From Gammaproteobacteria bacterium Milos-ODIII6 (GTDB lineage Bacteria > Pseudomonadota > Gammaproteobacteria > Chromatiales > Chromatiaceae): a stretch of DNA of 64,000 nt. Made by a program: the position numbers and the translations under genes. Below, one piece after another: positions 9,036 to 18,918 of the stretch; position 1 is the stretch's first letter, and each line of letters opens with the position of its first letter. Under the pieces are notes generated by a model that made no database searches, was not told where the DNA came from, and saw nothing but the letters and a program-made list of their open reading frames with translations. The stretch spans positions 107,982 to 171,981 of the forward strand of contig JAPTHR010000008.1 in NCBI GenBank assembly GCA_029228645.1, in the 5' to 3' direction.

Positions 9036-9070
9036 CAGGGGTCGGAGTCGGAAACCGACTCCGACCCCTG
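9036..9070. repeat. Perfect 16-bp hairpin upstream of msrB
   Basis: Arms at 9036-9051 and 9055-9070 (core GGTCGGAGTCGG / CCGACTCCGACC) are perfect complements around an AAA loop. There is no T-run, so it is a poor terminator candidate. Related GGAGTCGG pieces occur at about 14749 and 20647, which points to a dispersed repeat. Confidence 0.7.
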
Positions 9071-9212
9071 CCAATGCTATCTCCGCAAATGAAACCCTGG
9101 CCGTGAAGTCCCGCGTTTTTGCGGGGTTAAAGGCCAATCACCTTGCACCCGGTTTTCCAGGCTCAATATACTGAAGAGATGAAGCTTTCCCAGCCACTTT
9201 CCGGAATCCCCC

Positions 9213-10397
9213 ATGTCTGACCAGTCTTTTCATCCGCCGCTCCGCACCCTGATGGGGCCTGGCCCCTCCGACGTGCCACCCCGCGTACTGGAGGCCCTCG
9301 GCCGTCCCACCATCGGCCATCTCGATCCCGCCTTCGTCGACCTGATGGACGAGATCAAGGGGCTGCTGCAATACGCCTACCAGACCGAGAGCGCGCTGAC
9401 GATGCCGATCTCGGCGCCCGGTTCGGCCGGCATGGAGGCCTGCTTCGTCAACCTGGTCGAGCCCGGTGACAAGGTCATTGTTTGCCAGAACGGTGTGTTC
9501 GGCGGACGCATGAAGGAGAACGTCGAGCGCTGCGGCGGCGAGGCCGTGATGGTCATGGATGACTGGGGCAAGCCGGTGGATCCGGGCAAGGTCGATGATG
9601 CGCTCAAGGCGCATCCGGATGCCAGCATCCTCGCGTTCGTACATGCCGAGACCTCGACCGGGGCGCGCTCGGATGCCAAGACCCTGGCGGAGCTGGCCCG
9701 GAAACATGATTGCCTGAGCATCGTGGACGCGGTCACTTCGCTGGCCGGCAGCGAGCTGCGCGTGGACGACTGGGGCATTGACGCCATCTACTCCGGCACC
9801 CAGAAGTGCCTCAGCTGCGTACCCGGCATCTCGCCGGTGAGCTTCGGCGAGCGCGCCCAGCAGCGCATCGCCAACCGCAGCCAGCGGGTGCAGAGCTGGT
9901 TCCTCGACATGAACCTGATCATGGCTTACTGGGGCGGGAGCGCCAAACGTGCCTATCACCACACCGCACCGGTCAACGCCATGTACGCGCTGCACGAGTC
10001 GCTGCTGATGCTCAAGGAAGAGGGCCTGGAGAATGCCTGGGCGCGCCACCAGCACAACCACCTCGCCCTGCGTGCCGGGCTCGAGGCCATGGGGCTGAAT
10101 TTTATCGTGGACGAGGCCTCGCGCCTTCCGCAGCTGAACGCGGTCACAATACCGGCGGGCGCCGACGATGCCGCCGTGCGCACCCGCCTGTTGCAGGAGC
10201 ACCACCTCGAGATCGGGGCCGGCCTGGGCGACCTCGCGGGCAAGGTCTGGCGCATCGGCCTGATGGGTTACGCCAGCCGGGTGGAGAACATCACCCTCTG
10301 CCTCGGCGCACTGGATGCGGTCCTGAGCGATATGGGGGCGGATATCAAGCCGGGCGTTGCGCTGCCCGCCGCGGAGAAAGTGCTCGCCGGCGCCTGA
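9213..10397 (+). CDS. Class V aminotransferase, alanine/serine-glyoxylate type
   Basis: A 394-residue PLP enzyme of the AGXT/SgaA group. The N-terminal [17 protein letters not shown] motif, the substrate-loop [10 protein letters not shown], the PLP aspartate in [11 protein letters not shown] and the Schiff-base lysine K198 in SGTQKCLS are all present. The C-terminal RIGLMGYAS contains the carboxylate-binding arginine. Members transfer the amino group of serine or alanine to glyoxylate; which donor this one prefers cannot be read from the sequence. It lies 3 bases before the psd-like gene on the same strand, so the two are likely co-transcribed. Confidence 0.92.
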   Translation: MSDQSFHPPLRTLMGPGPSDVPPRVLEALGRPTIGHLDPAFVDLMDEIKGLLQYAYQTESALTMPISAPGSAGMEACFVNLVEPGDKVIVCQNGVFGGRMKENVERCGGEAVMVMDDWGKPVDPGKVDDALKAHPDASILAFVHAETSTGARSDAKTLAELARKHDCLSIVDAVTSLAGSELRVDDWGIDAIYSGTQKCLSCVPGISPVSFGERAQQRIANRSQRVQSWFLDMNLIMAYWGGSAKRAYHHTAPVNAMYALHESLLMLKEEGLENAWARHQHNHLALRAGLEAMGLNFIVDEASRLPQLNAVTIPAGADDAAVRTRLLQEHHLEIGAGLGDLAGKVWRIGLMGYASRVENITLCLGALDAVLSDMGADIKPGVALPAAEKVLAGA

Positions 10398-10400
10398 CGC

Positions 10401-11816
10401 GTGCGGCGACGCCGACCCTCACGTCTGCAGCTGCTGGTCGCGGTATTCGCGACCTTGCTGGTGGGTTACACCCTAGGGCAGCTGTACCAGCAGCACCGCC
10501 TGGAACGCCAGGGGGTGTATCGGGTAGATCGCCCGGCCGTGATCCGGACCCCGGCCCGGTTGCCGCTATCCGGCCACTGGACCCTGTTGATCGCCGGCGA
10601 ACCGGGGCCCGGCTGCGAGCAGCTGGCGCAGGAATTGACCGAAGTGATGAACCGCCTCGCCGACCAGGCCAAGCTGCAGCAGCAACTGCGGGTGAGGCTG
10701 TTGGCGACGCGCCCAACGCCGCCGGGTTCGCTGTGGCATTACCTGCCCTGGGCGGACGCGCACTACTTCGGCGGCGTGCAGCGTGACGAGCTGCTGCAGG
10801 TGCTGGATTTGTACCCGGCAGCGAGCGACAACTGCGGCCCCGGATCGCAGCTGGCGCTGGTGGGACCCGACCGGCGGCTGTATGCCCGACTGCAACTGGA
10901 CAAGCCGGAGCGGATGACCGAGAGTCTGCGCCAATTGAATGAAACCCTGGAGCCCATGATCGACAAACCCGCTACAGAACCCGGCTGGCTCGACCGCCTC
11001 AACAACTGGCTGGTGCAGGTGCTGCCGCAGCACTGGCTGTCCGCGCGCATGTACCAGCTCGCGCGCAGCGAAATCACCTGGCTGAAGAACACCCTGATCC
11101 GCTTCGTCAGCTGGCGTTTCGGCATCGACATGCACGAGGCGGCCGTCGAGGACCGCTTCGCCTACCCGAGCTTCAATGCCTTTTTCACGCGCGCGCTCAA
11201 ACCCGAAGCGCGCCCCATCGATAGCGCCGCGGTGGTCAGCCCCGCGGACGGGGTGCTCAGCCAGGCCGGACCGATCGACCACGACCGCCTGATCCAGGCC
11301 AAGGGTCACGACTACACCCTGTCTGCGCTTCTCGCGGGCGACGAAGAGGCCGCACAGCAGTTCGAATCCGGCAGCTTCGCCACCATCTATCTCTCGCCCC
11401 GCGACTACCACCGCGTGCACATTCCACTGGCCGGCACCCTGCGCGAGATGGTGTTCGTGCCCGGCGACCTGTTCAGTGTCAGCGAGGCGACAGCTCAGCT
11501 GGTGCCGAACCTGTTCGCGCGCAACGAGCGGGTGATCCTGTACTTCGATACCGAACGCGGCCCACTGGCGGTGATCCTGGTGGGCGCCATCTTCGTCGGC
11601 AGCATGCAGACCGTGTGGCACGGCGAGGTCAAGGCGGACCGGATCCGCCGCTGGCAGTACCCGCCGGAGAGCGCACCGCGCTTCGACAAGGGCGAGGAGA
11701 TCGGGCGCTTCAACATGGGCTCGACCGTGATCACCCTGCATCCGCCGGGGACTGCCACGATGCATTCTGCGCTTGTCGGAAGCCATGTGCGCATAGGACA
11801 GGCGATAGCTGACTGA
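10401..11816 (+). CDS. psd: Phosphatidylserine decarboxylase with extra N-terminal membrane/thioredoxin-like domain
   Basis: A 471-residue protein starting at GTG. The C-terminal ~280 residues are a proteobacterial Psd that makes phosphatidylethanolamine. They contain SPADGVLSQ with D283, the DYHRVHIP motif with H340, and the self-cleavage site MGST (G440-S441) that yields the pyruvoyl group. Canonical Psd starts near residue 192 here. Before it are a membrane helix (LLVAVFATLLVGYTLGQLY, about 10-28) and about 150 residues (WTLLIAGEPGPGCEQL...; LALVGPDRRLYARL) resembling a degenerate SCO/thioredoxin-like fold without a CxxxC. The frame is continuous, so I call a fusion. An internal start near 10957 would leave ~560 bases unexplained. 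Confidence 0.9.
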   Translation: MRRRRPSRLQLLVAVFATLLVGYTLGQLYQQHRLERQGVYRVDRPAVIRTPARLPLSGHWTLLIAGEPGPGCEQLAQELTEVMNRLADQAKLQQQLRVRLLATRPTPPGSLWHYLPWADAHYFGGVQRDELLQVLDLYPAASDNCGPGSQLALVGPDRRLYARLQLDKPERMTESLRQLNETLEPMIDKPATEPGWLDRLNNWLVQVLPQHWLSARMYQLARSEITWLKNTLIRFVSWRFGIDMHEAAVEDRFAYPSFNAFFTRALKPEARPIDSAAVVSPADGVLSQAGPIDHDRLIQAKGHDYTLSALLAGDEEAAQQFESGSFATIYLSPRDYHRVHIPLAGTLREMVFVPGDLFSVSEATAQLVPNLFARNERVILYFDTERGPLAVILVGAIFVGSMQTVWHGEVKADRIRRWQYPPESAPRFDKGEEIGRFNMGSTVITLHPPGTATMHSALVGSHVRIGQAIAD

Positions 11817-11850
11817 GCCGCTGAATTCAAGGCAGCGGAGCGAACCCACG

Positions 11851-12142
11851 TTCGCGAGCAAGCTCGCTCCACAAAGCCTCTAGCAGTACCGTAGGAGTGG
11901 CCTTGGCCGCGAAAGAAAGAAAATTCGCGAGCAAGCTCGCTCCTACAAAGCCTCTAGCAGTACCGTAGGAGCGGCCTTGGCCGCGAAAGAAAGAAAATTC
12001 GCGAGCAAGCTCGCTCCTACAAAGCCTCTAGTAGTACCGTAGGAGCGGCCTTGGCCGCGAAAGAAAGAAAGTTCGCGAGCAAGCTCGCTCCTACAAAAAT
12101 GTCGAGCAGTACCGTAGGAGCGGCCTTGGCCGCGAAAGATCA
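11851..12142. repeat. REP array 1, 74-bp period, 4 units
   Basis: Four units, each with one palindrome built on GCGAGCAAGCTCGC and one on GCGGCCTTGGCCGC, in opposite orientation (BIME-like). The GTAGGAG starts fall at 11891, 11965, 12039 and 12114. The spacer text (AAAGCCTCTAG, AAAGAAAGAAA) is repeated too, so the array grew by tandem duplication. It lies between the convergent psd and V-ATPase-like genes. Bases 12143-12237 hold no recognisable feature. Confidence 0.92.
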
Positions 12143-12237
12143 GCGATCGGGTATCGATTGGATCGCCTTGCGCGGACAAGCTTGCTCTTATCAACCACGA
12201 TGGCCGACATCCCGGCTCGAGTCGACTTCGCCCCCTC

Positions 12238-14082
12238 TCACCCTGCCCCCTCTCTCGGGTGCGGAGGAATCGCGAGTGGCTTGAATACCCTGCCCTCGGC
12301 ACGCAAGAAGCGGATGAAGAATTCGTAGAGGACCAGTCGGGTGGTCTGCACGAAGACCACCAATGCCTCCAGGGCGATCAGCACCGCATGCCCAGCAACC
12401 AGGAACAACCACCTGGGCAGGACAGCATCGATATCCTCCGCCAGGGCGAGCAATGCCTGGTTCAAGGCCGCGTGCGCCAGTGCAAACGCCCCGACTCTCA
12501 CAAAGGAAAGCGTGTTGAGGGCCAGCGCAAAGAGGCTCTCCAGCAGGTTACCGAGCACCTGCGACAGACCAAGTGTTTGGTGACGGTGGATCAACACGAA
12601 GCCTCCCAGCAGGTACCAGGCCAAGCCCGCCCCCGACACCCACAGGGCCGGCGGATAGAAAAACGCAACGGTCAGCGATGCATACAACAACAGCACCGCC
12701 GCTTCAGACAACAGCCATGGCGCGAACGCTTCGCGCCAATAGGCCTCGATACCATTGAAGACCAGGCCGAGCAGAATCAGAAAAACACCGAACACCATGG
12801 GCAGCGCGAGGATGACAAAGGGCTCCTGCAATGGATCGACCCACAGGCGCGGCAGGATGCCATGCAGCCCAAAAACTTCGCCCTGCAAAAAGCCAAAGGC
12901 GCTCGCCGATAACCCGCAGGGAATAAGAAAACGGCCGCTCCGCCAGCGCCGGTAAAGCAACGCACTCAGAAGAACCAGCACCAGGCCGTGCCCGACATCC
13001 GCAAACATGTAACCGAACAGCAGCGGAACGACCAGCGCCAACAGCGGGCCGGGATCCACTTCCGCCCTGCCCGGCGCGCCCAGCATGGCGGTGAATAGCT
13101 GGAAAGGCTGGGCCCACCAGGCCCCGAACAGCGCAACCGGCGGTTCGATTCCCTCGGGCGCCAGCGGAAACTGGACGATGGCATCGATCTTTTCCGCATC
13201 CAGCGCCTTTTGCAGCTGATCCGACTTCCCGGCGGCCACCCATCCTGTCACGTGACACAACTGCTCTTTTCCGCCGGTCTCCCTGGACTCACCCAGGTAC
13301 CAGCGCAGAACGGAGATATTGGCGACCGCCAGTTTGACCGCCGGCTCCTGCCTCAGTCGCGACAGCGCCGCTTCCGCATCGAGCAGAGAGCTTGCCCTTC
13401 TCTGCAAGGCCTTCTCCAGACCCACCATCTGTTTTTCGGGCGAGCGCATGAGCCAGGCGGGAAAAGCCAACAGCACACACGCGTTGTCGGCAAAAAAGGC
13501 ATGGATCGCATCGGCCTGCTCCGGCAAATCCGCCACGACATAAAAATCGTGCGCCACACCCGGAATCAGTTCGTGAACCGAACCGGCAACAGACGGCACA
13601 TCCAGGCAACACGCCTTGGGGCAGGCAAAGGCCCCTTTGAAAAGGAGCCTCGAGGCATGCGACAGCGGCCCGAGCAGGCCCGACTCCCGTTGCAGGGCCA
13701 TAAGGCACTCCCTCACCAGCGCGAGGTTGTCTCGCTCGGCGATCAGGCGCTGCCGCTTTTTCCATACCGCTTCGAATCGCTGCGCCCAGGCCTCGATTCT
13801 TTGCAGCGCCTGAGCGGCCTCTCTCTCGGGCGCCACCGTCATTCTCGTCGCAGTGGCTACCGCAGACGGCAAGTCCTTTTCGTACTTTTCCCGGATGCTG
13901 TCGAACCGACTGATCGTCTCGCGAAGCAGCGCCAGGTCCATCGGGACCGCGAGCGCGGGATCCATTTGCAATTCCACCGCATCGGTGCGCGACAGGGCGT
14001 CCAACGCAAACACCGTCTGTTCGCGCGGGACATAAGTCTCGAACCACTGGGCCTGCTGAGCGCGTAGGGAGAAAAGGGGCAT
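12238..14082 (-). CDS. V-type ATPase subunit I (116-kDa a-subunit family)
   Basis: A 614-residue protein. Residues ~1-330 form a soluble, helical stator-like region, and the rest has seven or so membrane segments, as in bacterial and archaeal V-type ATPase subunit I. The conserved region LLFGYMFADVGHGLVL and the segment NTLSFVRVGAFALAHAALN, carrying the arginine expected in the ion path, are intact. No other V-ATPase subunit gene is in the window and the gene is flanked on both sides by REP arrays, so it is an orphan here. Either its partners are elsewhere or the protein has another job. ATG at 14082 has only a weak ribosome site. Confidence 0.88.
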   Translation of the reverse strand: MPLFSLRAQQAQWFETYVPREQTVFALDALSRTDAVELQMDPALAVPMDLALLRETISRFDSIREKYEKDLPSAVATATRMTVAPEREAAQALQRIEAWAQRFEAVWKKRQRLIAERDNLALVRECLMALQRESGLLGPLSHASRLLFKGAFACPKACCLDVPSVAGSVHELIPGVAHDFYVVADLPEQADAIHAFFADNACVLLAFPAWLMRSPEKQMVGLEKALQRRASSLLDAEAALSRLRQEPAVKLAVANISVLRWYLGESRETGGKEQLCHVTGWVAAGKSDQLQKALDAEKIDAIVQFPLAPEGIEPPVALFGAWWAQPFQLFTAMLGAPGRAEVDPGPLLALVVPLLFGYMFADVGHGLVLVLLSALLYRRWRSGRFLIPCGLSASAFGFLQGEVFGLHGILPRLWVDPLQEPFVILALPMVFGVFLILLGLVFNGIEAYWREAFAPWLLSEAAVLLLYASLTVAFFYPPALWVSGAGLAWYLLGGFVLIHRHQTLGLSQVLGNLLESLFALALNTLSFVRVGAFALAHAALNQALLALAEDIDAVLPRWLFLVAGHAVLIALEALVVFVQTTRLVLYEFFIRFLRAEGRVFKPLAIPPHPREGAG

Positions 14083-14212
14083 ACGAAGCCAAGCGGGTTG
14101 CCGGTGTTTGCGTCATTCTACGCCCCTGCTGCAGGTTCCCGTTGCATCAACTATTGACCGGATACTTCACCAAATGGACGAAACAGGGTCGAGAAGGTGG
14201 ACTTTCGCGAGC

Positions 14213-14722
14213 AAGCTCGCTCCTACGAATTCGCTCGGGTTCGAAGCCTCCTCGATCCGTAGGAGCGGCCTTGGCCGCGAAGAAAACGGGTACTGATTAG
14301 GGAATGGCGACTGTTCGCGGGCAAGCCCGCTCCTACGAATTCGCTCGGGTTCGGAGCCTCCTCGATCCGTAGGAGCGGCCTTGGCCGCGAAGAAAACGGG
14401 TACTGCTTAAGGAATGGCGACTGTTCGCGGGCAAGCCCGCTCCTACGAATTCGCTCGGGTTCGAAGCCTCCTCGATTTGTAGGAGCGGCCTTGGCCGCGA
14501 AGAAAACGGGTACGGATTAAGAAATGGAGCCTGTTCGCGGGCAAGCCCGCTCCTACGAATTCGCTCGGGTTCGAAGCCTCCTCGATCCGTAGGAGCGGCC
14601 TTGGCCGCGAAGAAAACGGGTACTGATCTAGGAATGGCGACTGTTCGCGGGCAAGCCCGCTCCTACGAATTCGCTCGGGTTCGAAAAATCCTCGATCCGT
14701 AGCAGCGGCCTTGGCCGCGAAG
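14213..14722. repeat. REP array 2, 110-bp period, 5 units
   Basis: Five units with exactly 110-bp spacing; GTAGGAG/GTAGCAG starts at 14259, 14369, 14479, 14589 and 14699. Each pairs a GCGGGCAAGCCCGC or GCGAGCAAGCTCGC palindrome with a GCGGCCTTGGCCGC palindrome. Non-palindromic text (GAATTCGCTCGGGTTCG, AAGAAAACGGGTAC) is duplicated with them. Bases 14083-14212 and 14723-14985 show no gene. Confidence 0.92.
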
Positions 14723-14985
14723 GGTTCGCCAGGTCAGGTGTCGGAGTCGAGGTTGCCGACTACGCGCCCTGAGTCCGATCCATTTCCGTGCTATCGTGCT
14801 GAATGGCATCGATCCCCGGCAGATGGCCGGAAAGTCGAGTTTAAACAAGCGGCTGGCGGGAAAGGCCCACCAGCCGAAGACCTCGTTCCTCTCCAAGCTC
14901 TCTCCTTAACCTTCACCCCTTTTTGAGCGACCAGGCCGTACGGAAGCATCGTATCGCCTGGCCTCTTTTCCCACGGGCCAGATAC

Positions 14986-15636
14986 ATGTCCTCATTGCGA
15001 TACCGCTATCAGACCCTGGAATTCGACGAAACCGATATTCATGTAAGGACCCTGCGGGACAACCAACAATTCTCAGACGACGAGGGTATCGCCGCCGGGC
15101 TGGGCATCTCCTCGGCTCACTGGCCGCTTTTTGGAGTGATCTGGCCCTCGGGTGAGGCCCTTGCCCATCTGATGTTTCATTACGACATCGAAGGCAAAAA
15201 AATCCTCGAGGTCGGCTGTGGCATTGGCCTGGCCAGCCTGGTACTCAACCATCGCACAGCGGATATCACTGCGACCGATCACCACCCGGAAGCGGAAGCT
15301 TTCCTGAAGATCAATGCAGCGCTCAACGACGACAGGAAAATCCCGTTTGTCCGCATGAAATGGTCCGATCCGAAGAGCCTGCTGGGCAGGTTCGATCTCA
15401 TCATCGGGAGCGATGTGCTCTACGAGAGCGAGCATGCGCAACAACTGGCGGGTTTCATCAATGATCACGCCGAACTGCATTGCGATGTGATCATCGTCGA
15501 CCCGGGACGCCGACAGCGGGGGCGATTCAGAACACAGATGGCTGGACACGGCTTCGCCTGCATCGAAATCCAACCCCATCAGGACGAGAGTGGATCCCGC
15601 CCGTATGCAGGGCAAATAATGCACCTCTACAAATAG
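14986..15636 (+). CDS. SAM-dependent methyltransferase, METTL21-like (Methyltransf_16)
   Basis: A 216-residue class I methyltransferase. SAM motif I is ILEVGCGIGLASL, the acidic motif II follows in ATDHHPEA, and FDLIIGSDVLYES is the post-II strand typical of the METTL21/EEF-lysine methyltransferase-like group, with the family's WPSGEALA segment before motif I. It probably methylates a protein lysine or a small molecule; the substrate is unknown. I chose ATG 14986. A TTG at 14923 would add residues rich in basic and aromatic side chains. It is convergent with aapP. Confidence 0.82.
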   Translation: MSSLRYRYQTLEFDETDIHVRTLRDNQQFSDDEGIAAGLGISSAHWPLFGVIWPSGEALAHLMFHYDIEGKKILEVGCGIGLASLVLNHRTADITATDHHPEAEAFLKINAALNDDRKIPFVRMKWSDPKSLLGRFDLIIGSDVLYESEHAQQLAGFINDHAELHCDVIIVDPGRRQRGRFRTQMAGHGFACIEIQPHQDESGSRPYAGQIMHLYK

Positions 15637-15743
15637 GCAACCTGGCTCATTGAGGGTGGCGTTGCAGTCGGCCTCCTGGCCGGACGTCTCATCGATCGTT
15701 TCCGGCATCCCGACGCCGGCACCTGACAGCCGACCGCCGAAGT

Positions 15744-16514
15744 TCAGTGCTGCAGTATCTGGCTCAGGAACAGCTGGGTACGCTCGTGCTGCGGGTTGTC
15801 GAAGAATGCGTACGGCTCGTTGACCTCGATGATCTCGCCACCATCCATGAACACGACGCGATCGGCCACGGTCTTGGCAAAGCCCATCTCGTGGGTCACG
15901 CACAGCATGGTCACGCCTGTTTCGGCCAGCTCGATCATGGTATCGAGCACCTCCTTTATCATCTCCGGGTCGAGCGCCGAGGTCGGCTCGTCGAACAGCA
16001 TAATGTTGGGATTCATGCACAGGCTGCGCGCGATCGCGACCCGCTGCTGTTGCCCGCCGGACAGCTGCCCCGGGTACTTGTCCGCCTGCTCCGGGATGCG
16101 CACCTTTTCCAGGTACTGCCTGGCGATCTCCTCGGCCTCGTGCTTCGGCATCCTGCGCACCCAGATCGGCGCCAGGGTGCAGTTCTCGAGCACGGTCAGG
16201 TGCGGGAACAGGTTGAAGTGCTGAAACACCATGCCGACCTCGCGCCGGATCTGCTCGATGTTCTTCACATCGCTGGTCAGCTCGGTGCCGTCGACGATGA
16301 TGTGTCCGCGCTGGTGCTCCTCGAGGCGGTTGATGCAGCGGATCAGGGTCGACTTGCCGGAGCCGGAGGGTCCGCAGATGACGATCCGCTCGCCCTTGGC
16401 CACCGAGAGGTCGATGTTCTTGAGCACGTGAAACTCGCCGTACCACTTGTGCACGCCCTGCAGCTGTACGATCGGCTGCGACTCCGGCCGCCTGCGCCCG
16501 CTGTTCTCACTCAT
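15744..16514 (-). CDS. aapP: General L-amino-acid ABC transporter, ATP-binding subunit
   Basis: A 256-residue polar-amino-acid uptake ATPase. Walker [10 protein letters not shown], signature [15 protein letters not shown], Walker [13 protein letters not shown] and the switch His in VTHEMGF are intact. It energises the AapQ/AapM membrane pair for import of amino acids delivered by AapJ. It is the last gene of aapJQMP, 9 bases after aapM. Length is standard. Confidence 0.95.
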   Translation of the reverse strand: MSENSGRRRPESQPIVQLQGVHKWYGEFHVLKNIDLSVAKGERIVICGPSGSGKSTLIRCINRLEEHQRGHIIVDGTELTSDVKNIEQIRREVGMVFQHFNLFPHLTVLENCTLAPIWVRRMPKHEAEEIARQYLEKVRIPEQADKYPGQLSGGQQQRVAIARSLCMNPNIMLFDEPTSALDPEMIKEVLDTMIELAETGVTMLCVTHEMGFAKTVADRVVFMDGGEIIEVNEPYAFFDNPQHERTQLFLSQILQH

Positions 16515-16523
16515 GTGACCGCC

Positions 16524-17642
16524 TCAACGTCGATGCCCGGTATGCAGGCGTCGCTCGATCGCAAGCGAGTAGCGCGACATACCAAAACAGAAAATCCAGA
16601 AAACCGTGGCCGCGAACAAATAGCCCTCGATCGAGTAGCCCAGCCACTTGGGGTCCTCTAGCGCCGCCTGGATGATCGCCAGCAGGTCCAGCAGGCCGAT
16701 GATCAGGACCAGGGTGGTGTCCTTGAACAGCTCATTGAAGGTGTTCACGATGCCGGGGATGACCATCTTGAGCGCCTGCGGCAGGATCACCAGACCCATC
16801 TTCTTCCAGTAGCTCAGGCCGAGCGCATCCGCCGCCTCGTACTGTCCCTGGGGGATCGCCTGCAGGCCGCCGCGCACCACCTCCGCGATGTAGGCGGCCT
16901 GGAACAGGGTGATCCCGATCAGGGCGCGCAGCAGCTTGTCGAAGTTGACCCCTTCGGGCAGGAACAGCGGCAGCATCACCGAGGACATGAACAGCACCGT
17001 GATCAGCGGCACGCCGCGCCACAACTCGATATAGGCGACGCTGAAGGCGCGCACGATCGGCATCTGCGAGCGCCGCCCCAGGGCCAGCAGGATTCCGAGG
17101 GGAAAGGCCGCCACGATGCCCGCCGCCGCCAGGATGAGCGTCAGGGTGAGCCCGCCCCAGCGCGTGGTCTCGACCTCGCTCAGCCCGAAGTTGCCACCGC
17201 CGATCAGCTGCGCGGTGATAACCGGAAAGAAGAACAGCGCGAACACCACGCCATAGCGCTTGTAGGGGATGCGCGGCACCGTCAGCCACGCCATTGTCGC
17301 CACCATCAGGCCCGCGACCAGGTTGATGCGCCAGTACTCGCTGCTCGGATAGAGCCCGTACATGAACTGCTCGAAGCGGATGCGCACGAACACCCAGCAG
17401 GCCCCGCCCGAGCTGCAGGCCTCGCGCGAGTCCCCCGACCAGTCCGCGCGCAGGATCGCCCAGTCGAGCAGGGGCACGACGACCAGGTAGATGATGTACA
17501 GCCCGAGGAAGGTCAGCGCGCTGTTGAACCAGCTGGAGAACAAATTGGCCCGCAGCCAGCCCAGCACGCCGACCGAACTGGCGGGCGGCTCCCAGTCGGG
17601 ATGATCACCCGGTGCGTATTGTTGTCGAGACAATCGCGCCAT
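16524..17642 (-). CDS. aapM: General L-amino-acid ABC transporter, permease AapM
   Basis: A 372-residue inner-membrane permease of the HisMQ type. An unusually long N-terminal half precedes the conserved permease domain (SVAYIELWRGVPLITVLFMSSVMLPLF; EVVRGGLQAIPQGQYEAADALGLSY), which is characteristic of AapM compared with ordinary ~220-residue permeases. The EAA-loop segment contacts AapP. The start ATG is preceded by GGGGAG and lies 9 bases after the aapQ stop. Confidence 0.94.
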   Translation of the reverse strand: MARLSRQQYAPGDHPDWEPPASSVGVLGWLRANLFSSWFNSALTFLGLYIIYLVVVPLLDWAILRADWSGDSREACSSGGACWVFVRIRFEQFMYGLYPSSEYWRINLVAGLMVATMAWLTVPRIPYKRYGVVFALFFFPVITAQLIGGGNFGLSEVETTRWGGLTLTLILAAAGIVAAFPLGILLALGRRSQMPIVRAFSVAYIELWRGVPLITVLFMSSVMLPLFLPEGVNFDKLLRALIGITLFQAAYIAEVVRGGLQAIPQGQYEAADALGLSYWKKMGLVILPQALKMVIPGIVNTFNELFKDTTLVLIIGLLDLLAIIQAALEDPKWLGYSIEGYLFAATVFWIFCFGMSRYSLAIERRLHTGHRR

Positions 17643-17651
17643 CTCCCCGGC

Positions 17652-18839
17652 TCACCTTTCCACCAGCGCGACGCGCCGGTTGTACCAGTTCATGAAGGCC
17701 GAGATCGTGAGGCTGATCGTGAGGTAAACCCCCATGGTGATGCCGATGATCTCGACCGCCTGCCCGGTCTGGTTGAGGGTGGTGCCGGCAAACACCGCCA
17801 CCAGGTCAGGGTAGCCGATCGCCGGCGCCAGCGAGGAGTTCTTGGTCAGGTTGAGGTACTGCGAGGTCAGCTGCGGGATGATCACGCGCATCGCCTGCGG
17901 GATGATCACCAGACGCAGGGTCGTGCCGGGCTTCAGCCCCAGCGCATAGGCCGCCTCGGTCTGGCCGTGGCTGACCGACTGGATGCCGGAACGCACGATC
18001 TCCGCGATATAGGCCGCGGTATAGATCGCGAGCGCGAGCGCCAGCGCGACCAGTTCCGGGATCACCGTGATCCCGCCGCGGAAGTTGAACCCCTTGAGCG
18101 CGGGGTAGTCCCAGGACAGCGGCATGCCCGCGAGGCCGAAGGCCAGCAAGGGCAGCCCCACCAGCATCGCGGCCGAGGTCCAGAACACCGGGAAAGTCCG
18201 CCCGGTGCCATCCTGGCGACGACGCGCCCAGCGCCACAACAGCAGCACGCCGAGGATCGCCACCGCCAGCGCCGCCAGGACCCAGCCGAAACCGCTCTCG
18301 GTCACCGGCCCCGGCAGGTAGAGGCCACGCTTGTTGAGAAAAACCGATTCCCAGAAGGCCAGGCTCTGGCGCGGATGCGGCAGCAAAGGCAGCATCGCGA
18401 AGTACCAGAACAGGATCTGCAGCAGCAGCGGGATATTGCGGAAGATCTCGATGTACACGCCCGCCAGGCGACTGATGATCCAGTTGCCCGACAGCCGTGC
18501 CACCCCGATCACCAACCCCAGCACGGTCGCGATCACGATACCGATGGCCGAGACCAGCAGGGTGTTCAGCAGGCCGACCAGGAAGGTCCGCCCGAAGGTA
18601 TGGGTCTCATCGTAGTCGATCAGGGTCTGCAGGATGCCGAAGCCGGCCTCGTTCTGCAGGAAGCCGAAGCCGGTGCTGATGCCGCGCTTCTCGAGGTTGT
18701 GCAGGGTGTTGTCGAAAATAAAGGCGAACAGGCCCACCACCGCGGCGAGCACGAACGCCTGCACCAGCCAGCCCCGCTTGCGCGGGTCCCGCCAGAAAAG
18801 CGTCGGCGCGGGCGCCTTGTCATCGGGGTTATCGCTCAT
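17652..18839 (-). CDS. aapQ: General L-amino-acid ABC transporter, permease AapQ
   Basis: A 395-residue permease that pairs with AapM. It has the permease motifs GVYIEIFRNIPLLLQILFWYFAMLP and AEIVRSGIQSVSHGQTEAAYALGL, which are split by a large insert (about residues 150-250) typical of AapQ. Several membrane segments are obvious, beginning with GWLVQAFVLAAVVGLFAFIF. It is located between aapJ (79-bp gap) and aapM. Confidence 0.94.
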   Translation of the reverse strand: MSDNPDDKAPAPTLFWRDPRKRGWLVQAFVLAAVVGLFAFIFDNTLHNLEKRGISTGFGFLQNEAGFGILQTLIDYDETHTFGRTFLVGLLNTLLVSAIGIVIATVLGLVIGVARLSGNWIISRLAGVYIEIFRNIPLLLQILFWYFAMLPLLPHPRQSLAFWESVFLNKRGLYLPGPVTESGFGWVLAALAVAILGVLLLWRWARRRQDGTGRTFPVFWTSAAMLVGLPLLAFGLAGMPLSWDYPALKGFNFRGGITVIPELVALALALAIYTAAYIAEIVRSGIQSVSHGQTEAAYALGLKPGTTLRLVIIPQAMRVIIPQLTSQYLNLTKNSSLAPAIGYPDLVAVFAGTTLNQTGQAVEIIGITMGVYLTISLTISAFMNWYNRRVALVER

Positions 18840-18918
18840 GCCATCGCAGCGGGCTGGGGGTACGGCTGGAGAAGCTCATCGGTAGCGGCCCCGTGAAAAG
18901 GGGCCGCATCGGACAGGC

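Noticed and set aside
15073..16446. A 457-codon minus-strand frame overlapping aapP and the methyltransferase
   Set aside because: It is out of frame with aapP, which has intact ABC motifs, and shows no domain of its own.
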